64,000 nucleotides of DNA, from assembly GCF_004346035.1 (NCBI RefSeq), contig NZ_SLZN01000004.1, positions 1 to 64,000 on the forward strand, written 5' to 3'. The notes beneath the pieces were generated by a model. That model searched no databases and was not told the DNA's origin. It was given only the letters and a program-made list of their open reading frames with translations. The DNA comes from Acidomonas methanolica (lineage in GTDB: Bacteria > Pseudomonadota > Alphaproteobacteria > Acetobacterales > Acetobacteraceae). Made by a program: the position numbers and the translations under genes. Position 1 is the stretch's first letter; every line of letters begins with the position of its first letter. Below are positions 1-7,792 of this stretch, piece by piece.

Positions 1-40
1 ACCATGTTCGGAAGAGCAGGCTTCGAACTCCTCAGGGCGC

Positions 41-1147
41 GTGTCCTTCAGCCCGCATAATCAAAAAACATCATCACGAAAAGTGCGGAAGAACCGTGCT
101 GAGGTCGATCAGGGACTGGTCGCTTCATCGAAGAAATATTTCGTCCGTTTTTCGTTGCGGGTCGAGGATGTCGTTCCAGGCGAGCCTGACCGCCTGGTCC
201 ATGCCCATGATTATGATCCTACTGGTCGGATTGTCTTGATCCAGCTTCCGGTAGGTACGCTGGGTGACGTGCTGGCGTGGTTTCCCTATGCGGCGAAATT
301 CGCACGGGTCCATCCGGCGCGGGTTGTTTGTGTTTTGTCGGAAGTATTCATTCCGCTTTTTCAGAACGCTTATCCAGACATCACTTTTCGCACGCGTCAG
401 CAGGCTGAAGCGGAAGGATTGCCCCGACGGGCCTATGCCAGTTACCGGCTGGGCTTATTTTTCAACGATACGGCTTGCGATCATCAGCCGACGGATTTTC
501 GTTTCGTCGGTCTACACAAAACGGCGGCCTATATCCTTGGCGTCTCGCAGGACGAAGAACGTCCGCGATTGGTATTTGACGACGAGAGCCGTCCCATCGA
601 GGAGCCTTATGTCTGCATTGCGGCGCAGGCGTCGTCGCAGTGCAAATATTGGAACAACCCGCATGGCTGGCGGGATGTTGTGGCCTTTCTCAAAGGGCGC
701 GGCTACCGGGTGATCTGTATTGACAGGGAGGCGGTGTACGGCAGCGGGATCGTCTGGAATTACATGCCCTGGGGCGTGGAAGACCAGACAGGCAACCGCC
801 CGCTGGCCGAGCGGGCGCGGTGGCTGAAGCACGCCGAGTTCTTCATCGGAGCAAGCTCGGGTCTGGCATGGCTGGCCTGGGCGGCCGGATGCCCGGTGGT
901 GATGATCTCCGGCTTCACACACCCCACCAACGAGTTCCACACGCCGTGGCGGATCATCAACTGGCACACTTGCAATTCGTGCTGGAACGACCCGACGCAC
1001 CAGTTTGATCATAAGGATTTTCTCTGGTGCCCGCGTCATGCTGGAACGTCACGGCAGTTCGAATGCTCGCGCCTCATCGCCAGCGAGCAAGTCACCCGAA
1101 TGGTCGAAACCCTCATTCGGGTCAAAGCGGCGGAAGTCGCATCATAA
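41..1147 (+). CDS. TibC/Aah-type autotransporter protein heptosyltransferase
   Basis: Predicted cytoplasmic glycosyltransferase that transfers ADP-activated heptose to Ser/Thr of strand-loop-strand repeat proteins (BAHT family, TibC and Aah). The C-terminal half has the GT9-like segment ASSGLAWLAWAAGCPVVMIS (about 271-290). After it come four cysteines, C311, C314, C330 and C342, spaced like the iron finger of TibC. The presumed substrate is the repeat protein 34 bp downstream on the same strand, which argues for a co-transcribed enzyme/substrate pair. The start is uncertain: GTG at 41 is used, but the frame is open back to the window edge and no good Shine-Dalgarno precedes 41, so the gene may begin outside the window. 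Family call is firm. The exact sugar and acceptor are inferred. Confidence 0.85.
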   Translation: MSFSPHNQKTSSRKVRKNRAEVDQGLVASSKKYFVRFSLRVEDVVPGEPDRLVHAHDYDPTGRIVLIQLPVGTLGDVLAWFPYAAKFARVHPARVVCVLSEVFIPLFQNAYPDITFRTRQQAEAEGLPRRAYASYRLGLFFNDTACDHQPTDFRFVGLHKTAAYILGVSQDEERPRLVFDDESRPIEEPYVCIAAQASSQCKYWNNPHGWRDVVAFLKGRGYRVICIDREAVYGSGIVWNYMPWGVEDQTGNRPLAERARWLKHAEFFIGASSGLAWLAWAAGCPVVMISGFTHPTNEFHTPWRIINWHTCNSCWNDPTHQFDHKDFLWCPRHAGTSRQFECSRLIASEQVTRMVETLIRVKAAEVAS

Positions 1148-1181
1148 CTCATCAAACATCGCTCAGGCGGGAGAATAAGAG

Positions 1182-4100
1182 ATGACGACGACACTTAATG
1201 GCGCGTGGAGTGCGGTGAGCACTGCGAGCGGGACTGTCTATGAGAGCGGTTCTGCGGTTGTTAACGGGCCTGTGGCTCTCGCGAACGGGGCGACTCTCAG
1301 CGTGATGTCGGGTGCGACGGCTTCCGGCGTCAACACGATTTCTGGCGGGGTTGCCACGGTCATTGTCAGCGGCGGCGGCGAGCTTCTGAGCTCCTATATC
1401 CAGAACGGCTATGTTTACGTCAGGTCCGGCGGCCTCACAAGCGGGAATCAGTTCAACTCCGACCCGACCTATATTTACTCCGGTGCGAGCTCTGTTGACG
1501 ATACGTATTTCAACAGCGGATATGATGATAATGACACCTTTGTTTACAGTGGCGGGACGCTCAACGACGCGACCGTAACTTCCGGCGGCTATGCGGGCGT
1601 GCTGCTTGGGGCCTCTGCGGCAGATATTGCCGTTTCCTCGGGAGGTTCCGCAGTCCTGGCGTCTGGTACGACGTCCGGCTATACGGCCTATACGGGTGGA
1701 AATGTCACTTCGGGGACGTCGGTTTATTCAGGCCTCGTTCTTCCCACGGCAGATGGCTCGGCGGTTCAGAACACAGTGCCGGTGCTCGGCGGGGTATGGA
1801 GCGCGGTGAGCACGGCGAGCGGGACTGTCTATGAGAGCGGCTCTACGGTTGTTAACGGGCCTGTGGCTCTCGGGGCCGCGATTCTTGACGTGATGTCGGG
1901 GGCGACGGCTTCGGGCGTCAACACGATTTCTGGCGGGGGTGCCACGGTTGTCGTCAGCAGCGGCGGCGAGCTTCTGAACTCCTATATCCAGAACGGCGCT
2001 GTTTACGTCAGCTCCGGCGGTCTCACGAGCGGGAATCAGCTCAACTCCGATCCAACCTATATTTCCGCCGGTGCGAGCTCTGTTGACGATACGTATTTCA
2101 ACAGCGGCTACGGAACCGATCTCACCTATGTTTACAGTGGCGGGTCGCTCAACGACGCCACCATATCTTCTGGCGGCTATGCCTACGCTTATTCCGGGGC
2201 CGCCGTCGCGGATATTGCCGTTTCCTCGGGAGGTTCCGCAGTCCTGGCGTCTGGTACAACGTCCGGTTATACGGCCTATACGGGTGGAAATGTCACTTCG
2301 GGGACGTCGGTTTATTCAGGCCTCGTTCTTCCCACGGCAGATGGCTCGGCGGTTCAGAACACAGTGCCGGTGCTCGGCGGGGTATGGAGCGCGGTGAGCA
2401 CGGCGAGCGGGACTGTCTATGAGAGCGGCTCTACGGTTGTTAACGGGCCTGTGGCTCTCGGGGCCGCGATTCTTGACGTGATGTCGGGGGCGACGGCTTC
2501 GGGCGTCAACACGATTTCTGGCGGGGGTGCCACGGTTGTCGTCAGCGGCGGCGGCGAGCTTCTGAACTCCTATATCCAGAACGGCATTGTTTACGTCAGC
2601 TCCGGCGGTCTCATCAGCGGGAATCAGCTCAACTCTGACCCGACCTATATTTATTCCGGTGCGAGTTCTGTTGACGATACGTATTTCAACAGCGGATATG
2701 GGAATGATGCCACCTATGTTTACAGTGGCGGGACGCTCAACGATGCGACCGTAACTTCCGGCGCGCTCGCCTATGTCTATGCCGGCGCCTCGGCCTCGAA
2801 TGTTGCCGTTTCCTCGGGAAGCTACGCCTATATCAATGCCCAATATGGCAATGGCTCGGGAGGCTCCCTGACGCTGCCCAGTTCGGCGACGACACTTAAG
2901 GGCATATGGAGCGCGGTGAGCACGGCGAGCGGAACCGTCTATGAGAGCGGTTCTGCGGTTGTTAACGGGCCTGTGACTCTCGCTTACGGGGCGACTCTTG
3001 ACGTGATGTCGGGAGCGACAGCTTCCGGCGTCAATACGATTTCCGGGGGGATTGCCACGGTCGTCGTCAGCAGCGGCGGCGAGCTTCTGAGCTCCTATAT
3101 CCAGAACGGCTATGTCAGCGTCAATTCCGGCGGCCTCACCAGCGGGAATCAGTTCAACTCCGATCCAACCTATATTTCCGCCGGTGCGAGCTCTGTTGAC
3201 GATTCATATTTCAACAGCGGCTACGGAACCGACGCCGCCTATGTTTCTAGTGGCGGGACAATCGTAAACCCCTATATCTCTTCCGGCGGCTATGCGGAGG
3301 TGCAGTCTGGGGGCACCGTTTCCAGCCCGACCGTGACGCCGGGCGGTATTCTGACGATTGACGCAGGTGGGGCTTTGGAGGTCTGCTTTCTTCCTGGGAC
3401 GTTGATTCGGACGCCTGTTGGTGAAGAAGCGGTGGAGAATCTCCGGATCGGGGACGAGGTATCGGTTCATGACTACCGGGCTGGCCGTGCGCTCAGCCGC
3501 AAGGTGACATGGATCGGGAACCAGAAGGCCGCGATCCGTCCGGGTCTTTCGGATGACGAGGCTGGGTATCCGGTCCGTATTCTGAAGGATGCGATCGGCG
3601 AAGGCGTGCCCTTCAAGGACCTGCTGATTACGCCGGAACATTGCCTCTTCTTCGAGGGGCGGTTTGTTCCGGCGCGGATGCTGGTGAACGGACGGTCGAT
3701 CTTCTATGACAGATCCATCACGTCCTACACTTATTACCACATCGAGACCGAGCCTCATTCGGTGATCTGGGCGGACGGAACGCTGACCGAGAGCTATCTC
3801 GACACGGGGAACCGCAAGAACTTCGGCCAGCATGGCGTGGTGGCGACGCTTTCAGGGGTCGTTGCGAAGAACTGGACGGAAGATGCCGGGGCGGCTCTGG
3901 AAGTCAGCCGGGATTTTGTCGAGCCGGTTTTCCGGGCGATCGAAGTGCGGGCTGTTGAAGCCGGGCTGAAGAGCCGCGCCGTCGCGCCTGCGCTGACGGA
4001 AGAGTCGGACCTGCATCTGGTGACGGATAAGGGCCAACTCATTCGCTTGGTTCGAGAGAGCGAAGGGCATGTCACGTTCATGATCCCGGCGGGTGTGGAG

Positions 4101-4427
4101 AGCGTCCGGATCGTCTCGCGTGCCAGCCGTCCGAGCGATGTGATCGGCCCGTTCGTGGATGATCGGCGTCTGTTCGGCGTGGCGATCGGGGAAGTGCTGC
4201 TTTATGAGGGCGGCAGCCTTCGTGACATCACGGCGCATCTGACGGACGGCGAACTGCAGGGCTGGCAGGCGCTGGAATGGGCGGATACGCGCTGGACTGC
4301 CGGCGACGCCCTTCTTCCGCTGGGTGAGCGGCGTGCCAACGCGATAGCGCTCCTGATCCTGCAGATCAAAGCGGCTGGACCGTATGTGGTCGCGGATCAC
4401 AAGGACCAGGCCGCCTGTGCGATCTGA
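1182..4427 (+). CDS. Hint-domain surface protein with AIDA-type strand-loop-strand repeats
   Basis: A 1081-residue protein. Residues about 5-730 are short Ser/Gly/Thr/Tyr-rich beta units of the passenger type found in AIDA-I/TibA, grouped in four large modules whose conserved Trp lies at residues 9, 206, 402 and 576. A Hint domain (Hint_2 type) follows: Cys735 in CFLPGTLIRT, then T817-P-E-H820 as the block-B TxxH motif, and a conserved HSVIWADGT segment at about 859. About 200 residues of acetobacterial-type C-terminal domain come last. There is no beta-barrel translocator and no evident signal peptide, so the export route is unknown. GGGAG stands 8 nt before the ATG. The gene follows a protein heptosyltransferase, so the repeats are probably O-glycosylated. 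Third codon positions look less GC-rich than in the core genes. Adhesin or surface-layer function is inferred. Confidence 0.85.
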   Translation: MTTTLNGAWSAVSTASGTVYESGSAVVNGPVALANGATLSVMSGATASGVNTISGGVATVIVSGGGELLSSYIQNGYVYVRSGGLTSGNQFNSDPTYIYSGASSVDDTYFNSGYDDNDTFVYSGGTLNDATVTSGGYAGVLLGASAADIAVSSGGSAVLASGTTSGYTAYTGGNVTSGTSVYSGLVLPTADGSAVQNTVPVLGGVWSAVSTASGTVYESGSTVVNGPVALGAAILDVMSGATASGVNTISGGGATVVVSSGGELLNSYIQNGAVYVSSGGLTSGNQLNSDPTYISAGASSVDDTYFNSGYGTDLTYVYSGGSLNDATISSGGYAYAYSGAAVADIAVSSGGSAVLASGTTSGYTAYTGGNVTSGTSVYSGLVLPTADGSAVQNTVPVLGGVWSAVSTASGTVYESGSTVVNGPVALGAAILDVMSGATASGVNTISGGGATVVVSGGGELLNSYIQNGIVYVSSGGLISGNQLNSDPTYIYSGASSVDDTYFNSGYGNDATYVYSGGTLNDATVTSGALAYVYAGASASNVAVSSGSYAYINAQYGNGSGGSLTLPSSATTLKGIWSAVSTASGTVYESGSAVVNGPVTLAYGATLDVMSGATASGVNTISGGIATVVVSSGGELLSSYIQNGYVSVNSGGLTSGNQFNSDPTYISAGASSVDDSYFNSGYGTDAAYVSSGGTIVNPYISSGGYAEVQSGGTVSSPTVTPGGILTIDAGGALEVCFLPGTLIRTPVGEEAVENLRIGDEVSVHDYRAGRALSRKVTWIGNQKAAIRPGLSDDEAGYPVRILKDAIGEGVPFKDLLITPEHCLFFEGRFVPARMLVNGRSIFYDRSITSYTYYHIETEPHSVIWADGTLTESYLDTGNRKNFGQHGVVATLSGVVAKNWTEDAGAALEVSRDFVEPVFRAIEVRAVEAGLKSRAVAPALTEESDLHLVTDKGQLIRLVRESEGHVTFMIPAGVESVRIVSRASRPSDVIGPFVDDRRLFGVAIGEVLLYEGGSLRDITAHLTDGELQGWQALEWADTRWTAGDALLPLGERRANAIALLILQIKAAGPYVVADHKDQAACAI
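1192..3290 (+). repeat. Four tandem large modules in the repeat protein
   Basis: Each module opens with WSAVSTASGTVYESGS. The Trp codons are at 1206, 1797, 2385 and 2907, giving periods of 591, 588 and 522 bp. Within each module, shorter units of about 20 residues repeat motifs such as SGG and SSGG. Module 4 is the most diverged and leads into the Hint domain. Confidence 0.9.
1623..2585 (+). repeat. Near-identical direct repeat, 588-bp offset (1623-1997 and 2211-2585)
   Basis: The stretch 1623-1997 recurs at 2211-2585 with only a few mismatches (for example tacgacgtccggc against tacaacgtccggt). It spans the end of one module and the start of the next. The identity far exceeds what protein constraint needs, which points to recent duplication or gene conversion. 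The 588-bp offset is a multiple of three, so unequal recombination would add or remove 196 residues in frame. Confidence 0.85.
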
Positions 4428-4444
4428 GAGGGGTGGAGGGTTCG

Positions 4445-4505
4445 AAAAAAAACAATGACTTGGAGCATGGTGCGATGGGTTGATCCAATGGCGCCATGCT
4501 CCAAG
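4445..4505 (-). terminator. Intrinsic terminator of mtnK, between convergent genes
   Basis: A 15-bp stem (4459-4473 with 4491-4505, one wobble pair) starts just past the mtnK stop codon. Read on the minus strand it is followed within about 7 nt by eight Ts (the A-run 4445-4452). The plus-strand side has no T-run, so it mainly serves mtnK. Confidence 0.75.
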
Positions 4506-4507
4506 CG

Positions 4508-5695
4508 CTATTGGAAACAGGCTTCGACCGCCTCGTCCATCGTCGCCCCGAGAATCAGGGTGCGTCCGAGCGCCAGCGCGCGGCGGCGCGCTTCGGCCTC
4601 GGCGACGCGATCGGGCGTCAGGGCATAATCCGCGACCTGCGCATAGCCGATGGTGCGGCGGATGAGTTCCAGCCCCGCGAAACCGGCGCTGTCGCGGCGG
4701 ATGGCCCTGAGGGTGGCGGCCTGGGCGCTGCGGCGGGACTCGGGGGACAACAGTGCGCCGACATCGCCCGCTTGCGGATTCTCGTCCCAGAGATCGCGGT
4801 AGAGATGCTCCAGACTGCGCCAGAAGAGCGCGATCTCGTCCTGCATCCACTCGCGCCGTTCGGGCCGGGCGCAGGCATGGAGAAGCAGATTGCCGAGATA
4901 GAGTCCGCAATCGAAGCCGATCGGCCCCATCAGCGCGAACTCGCCGTCGATGACGCGGACATCGTCGCCATGGACCATGACCGAGCCGGTGTGCAGATCG
5001 CCATGCAGCAGCGCCTGCGGGCAGCACAGGAAGCGCTCCTGCAACCGCGAGACGGCGTCGCGCAGCGTGCTGTCGGACTGGAGGGCGGCAACGGTTTCGT
5101 CGAGGTCCGGGGACAGCGGGCGATTGCGCGGGCAATCGGGCACGCAGGGGTCCGTCAGCACGAGATCGACGGTGATGCGCGTCAGCGTGGTGTTGCGGGC
5201 GAAGCGGGCGACATTCTTCATCACCGCTTCGAAAGGGCGTCCGCGCCATGAGGTATGGAAGGCCGTGCGCCCGACATATTCGCCGATGCGGGCGGAAAAG
5301 CCCGCCGCCGCCGTGCCGTCCGCCAGCGCGGTGCGCAGGACGCGATGATGGGTGAGGCCCTCCATCACCAGCAGATGCAGCTCCGCGTCGAACGCGTGGA
5401 ATTCCGGCATCAGATGGCCGACGAACGGCGAGACGGCGCGCATGTAGCGCGCCTCGAAATCCGTGCGGTCGAGCGGCATCTTCCAGTCCGGATCGACACG
5501 GACATGGGGCAGGGACTGCTTGCAGCAGAGCGCGCCGGTCGGCCCCTCGACCAGAAAGACGGTATTCAGGTTGCCGTCGCTGACCTCGCGCAGAACCCAG
5601 TCGGCGGGTGCGCCGCCGAGGCGCGCGGCGAGCGTGTTCCGCGCGCCGAGACAGGCGCGCAGGGCTTCGGCGTCGAGAGGGCGATAGGAGGTCAT
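4508..5695 (-). CDS. mtnK: S-methyl-5-thioribose kinase
   Basis: Phosphorylates 5-methylthioribose to its 1-phosphate in methylthioadenosine (methionine) salvage. At 395 residues it has the usual MtnK length. Visible signatures are EVSDGNLNTVFLV near 37-49 (nucleotide loop), the kinase catalytic loop H231-GDLHTGS, and VIDGEFALMGPIGFD at about 248-262 (metal-binding DxE in place of DFG). It overlaps the upstream Nudix-like gene by 4 nt (ATGA), so the two are translationally coupled. The isomerase mtnA that normally acts next is not in this window. The hairpin just past the stop is its probable terminator. Confidence 0.92.
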   Translation of the reverse strand: MTSYRPLDAEALRACLGARNTLAARLGGAPADWVLREVSDGNLNTVFLVEGPTGALCCKQSLPHVRVDPDWKMPLDRTDFEARYMRAVSPFVGHLMPEFHAFDAELHLLVMEGLTHHRVLRTALADGTAAAGFSARIGEYVGRTAFHTSWRGRPFEAVMKNVARFARNTTLTRITVDLVLTDPCVPDCPRNRPLSPDLDETVAALQSDSTLRDAVSRLQERFLCCPQALLHGDLHTGSVMVHGDDVRVIDGEFALMGPIGFDCGLYLGNLLLHACARPERREWMQDEIALFWRSLEHLYRDLWDENPQAGDVGALLSPESRRSAQAATLRAIRRDSAGFAGLELIRRTIGYAQVADYALTPDRVAEAEARRRALALGRTLILGATMDEAVEACFQ

Positions 5696-6411
5696 GGGCA
5701 GAGGGCTTCGATCATGGCGCGTGTGGTGGGAAGGAGATCGCCGCCGGAAAATGCGTCGCGGGAGGGGGGAAGGAGGATCAGGCGATCGTATTCGTCATTG
5801 CCGCGATCGCGCCAGCCCTTCTCGATCATGGCGAAGGAAAGCGGCGTGCGGATCGGCATGGCGACGTCCACGATATGGGTGCCGGGATGCGCACAGGCGA
5901 GGAACGGCGCGCCGATGGCGGCATCCGCCGGGTCGAGCCCGAGTTCCTCCCATAGTTCGGCGGCAAGCTGGGCGCGGAGATCGACCGGACCGTCACCCGC
6001 CCGGGACTCGACCGTTCCTGCCGGAACGCCCTGCCAGCACCCGGGGAGGTAGAGCGCATGGGCGGAGCGCCGACCGATGACGACGCCGTCCGGCGTGAAC
6101 AGAAGTCCGGTCACGGCGAGCGGGCACAGGGCAAGCGCATCGAACAGGGCGGGATCGCGCATCTGGGCGAGGCTGAGGCAATATTCCGCCCAGTAGCCGT
6201 CGATCCGCTCCGGCGCGATCGTCGTCGCACAGAAGACCCGGCCATTATACAGGCGCGGATGCTGTTCGAGCGCCTCGGCCCAGAGCGCGGCGACGCGGGA
6301 TTCGACGGCCGCATTCGGCGGTAGCGGCGGCGCGCGGGTCGTGACGACGAGATCGGCCTGAAGGGGAGTGACGCGCCAGTCTTCGGGGCCGGGCGGACGC
6401 TTCGCCGTCAT
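5692..6411 (-). CDS. Nudix-like hydrolase with a degenerate Nudix box
   Basis: A 239-residue protein. LYLPGCWQGVPAGTVES leads into AAELWEELGL (about 150-159), which resembles the REUxEExG end of a Nudix box. The Arg is replaced by Ala151, and the spacing back to the first Gly/Glu of the box is irregular. The two central glutamates E155 and E156 remain, so metal binding is possible but activity is uncertain. It is coupled by a 4-nt overlap to mtnK and is the first gene of that pair, so a role near methylthioribose salvage or nucleotide clean-up is an inference from context only. The start ATG at 6411 was chosen for family-like length. Confidence 0.6.
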   Translation of the reverse strand: MTAKRPPGPEDWRVTPLQADLVVTTRAPPLPPNAAVESRVAALWAEALEQHPRLYNGRVFCATTIAPERIDGYWAEYCLSLAQMRDPALFDALALCPLAVTGLLFTPDGVVIGRRSAHALYLPGCWQGVPAGTVESRAGDGPVDLRAQLAAELWEELGLDPADAAIGAPFLACAHPGTHIVDVAMPIRTPLSFAMIEKGWRDRGNDEYDRLILLPPSRDAFSGGDLLPTTRAMIEALCP

Positions 6412-6715
6412 GCGGACAAACTCAGCCGGACGCGGCGAAAGAGGTCTTCGCGGCCGATCGCGCGGCTTTGCTTAACGCGCCCGACTTCCCGTTTCATCCT
6501 TGGCAGTTTCATGTCCACGAGCGGAGTCCATTTTCACAGTCATAATGACAGTGTCGCGCGACAGGCGCCAGCCGGTCGAAGTCCCGCTGCTGCGCTCCCA
6601 AAGTGAAACCGGGGCTCGACCAGAAGACCGATGAGACGCACCGCCGGAAGAAAGCGGGTCTCACCTGCGTGCGGGGGATAGCTGCCCGCCCGGCCTGCTC
6701 GTAAAGTGTCCCGTC
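6412..6715. other. 304-bp divergent intergenic region
   Basis: No gene was found here. It should hold the promoters of the leftward Nudix-mtnK pair and the rightward metallopeptidase gene. The only clear structure is two adjoining palindromes at 6535-6563, annotated separately. No convincing sigma-70 boxes were picked out by eye. Confidence 0.6.
6535..6563. promoter_or_regulatory. Two overlapping palindromes, possible operator
   Basis: CACAGTCATAATGACAGTG (6535-6553) is an inverted repeat with 8 of 9 pairs around a central A. It overlaps by 2 nt TGTCGCGCGACA (6552-6563), a perfect 12-bp palindrome. It sits mid-way between two divergent genes, which suits a repressor operator. I do not recognise the regulator. 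Confidence 0.4.
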
Positions 6716-7774
6716 ATGCGTCTGTTTTCCTGCCCCTCCTGTGGTCTGACCGTCTTTTTCGAGAACCGGCACTGCACGCGCTGCGGCATGCGCCTCGGCT
6801 ATGCGGCGGGGGAAGACAGGGTCGTGGCTCTTGTGGAGGGGGACGGGCCGGTCTGCACGGATGTGGAGCGCGGGGCGCAGTATCGCTTCTGCGCCAATGC
6901 GGCCTATGACGCGTGCAACTGGGTCGTTCCGGCGGAAAGTACGGCGCGGTTCTGTCTCGCCTGTCGCCATAACCGCACCGTGCCGACGCTGGACGATCCG
7001 GCGAATCTGGCGCGCTGGCAGGTGCTGGAGGAGGCCAAGCACCGCCTGATCTATACGCTGTTGCGGCTGGGCCTGCCGATGGCGGACCGGCGCGAAAGGC
7101 CGCTGGACGGGCTGGTTTTCGACTTTCTCGCGGATTTGCCGGATGGTGAGCGGGTGATGACGGGCCATGCGGACGGTGTCGTCACGATCGCGCTGCGCGA
7201 GGCGGATGATGTCGAGCGCGAGCGGATGCGGGTCGGAATGGGCGAATATTATCGCACCGTGCTCGGGCATTTCCGTCATGAGACCGGGCATTATTTCTGG
7301 GACGTGCTCGTGCGCGACGGCGGGATGCTTGACGACTTCCGCGCCCTGTTCGGCGACGAGCGGGCGGAGTACGGCGCGGCGCTGCGGCGGCATTACGAGG
7401 TCGGGCCGCCATACGACTGGCAGGAACGTCATGTCTCCGCCTATGCCACCATGCATCCCTGGGAGGATTTCGCGGAAAGCTGGGCGCATTATCTCCACAT
7501 GGTCGATACGCTCGAGACCGGTGCCAGCTACGGGCTGTCCACGGCCCCTCATGTGGTGGAACCGCAGGCGCTCAGCGCGGTGCTGGATTTCGATCCCTTC
7601 GGCGGCGCGCCGTTCGAGAAACTGTCCGGAGCCTGGCTGGCGATGACTTCGCTGCTCAACAGCCTCAACCGCGCGATGGGCGTGCGTGAGGTCTATCCCT
7701 TCGTGCTGACGGCGCCGGTTCTGGGAAAAATGGCCTTCATCCATCGGTTGGTGGGGATGAACCGGCGGCGATGA
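6716..7774 (+). CDS. Zinc-ribbon putative metallopeptidase (DUF2248-like)
   Basis: A 352-residue protein. The N-terminus is a rubredoxin-like zinc ribbon (CPSCGLTVFF then CTRCGMRLGY, residues 6-29), with further Cys pairs around 60-87 (FCANAAYDACNW and FCLACRHNR). In the middle lies FRHETGHYFW, a gluzincin-type HExxH motif, followed about 55 residues later by EDFAESWAHYLH, which probably supplies the third zinc ligand. The arrangement matches the putative zinc-binding metallopeptidases of Pfam DUF2248. No signal peptide is visible, so a cytoplasmic location is likely. Substrate unknown. It is a single gene facing the tonB operon. Confidence 0.75.
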   Translation: MRLFSCPSCGLTVFFENRHCTRCGMRLGYAAGEDRVVALVEGDGPVCTDVERGAQYRFCANAAYDACNWVVPAESTARFCLACRHNRTVPTLDDPANLARWQVLEEAKHRLIYTLLRLGLPMADRRERPLDGLVFDFLADLPDGERVMTGHADGVVTIALREADDVERERMRVGMGEYYRTVLGHFRHETGHYFWDVLVRDGGMLDDFRALFGDERAEYGAALRRHYEVGPPYDWQERHVSAYATMHPWEDFAESWAHYLHMVDTLETGASYGLSTAPHVVEPQALSAVLDFDPFGGAPFEKLSGAWLAMTSLLNSLNRAMGVREVYPFVLTAPVLGKMAFIHRLVGMNRRR

Positions 7775-7792
7775 CAGCGGCCCAGGGCTCCG

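Noticed and set aside
1-60. Open frame ending in TAA at 58-60 as the 3' end of an upstream gene
   Set aside because: Only 19 codons are visible (from MFGRAG to LQPA) with no recognisable motif. It overlaps the heptosyltransferase frame, so it cannot be supported from this window.
1192-3290. CRISPR-like array
   Set aside because: The repeats are in-frame coding modules of about 520-590 bp, not short palindromic repeats with unique spacers.
6509-7744. 411-codon minus-strand frame opposite the zinc-ribbon metallopeptidase
   Set aside because: It is the mirror of a gene with clear zinc and HExxH motifs. The product is Arg/His/Pro-rich without domains, typical of a shadow frame in GC-rich DNA.
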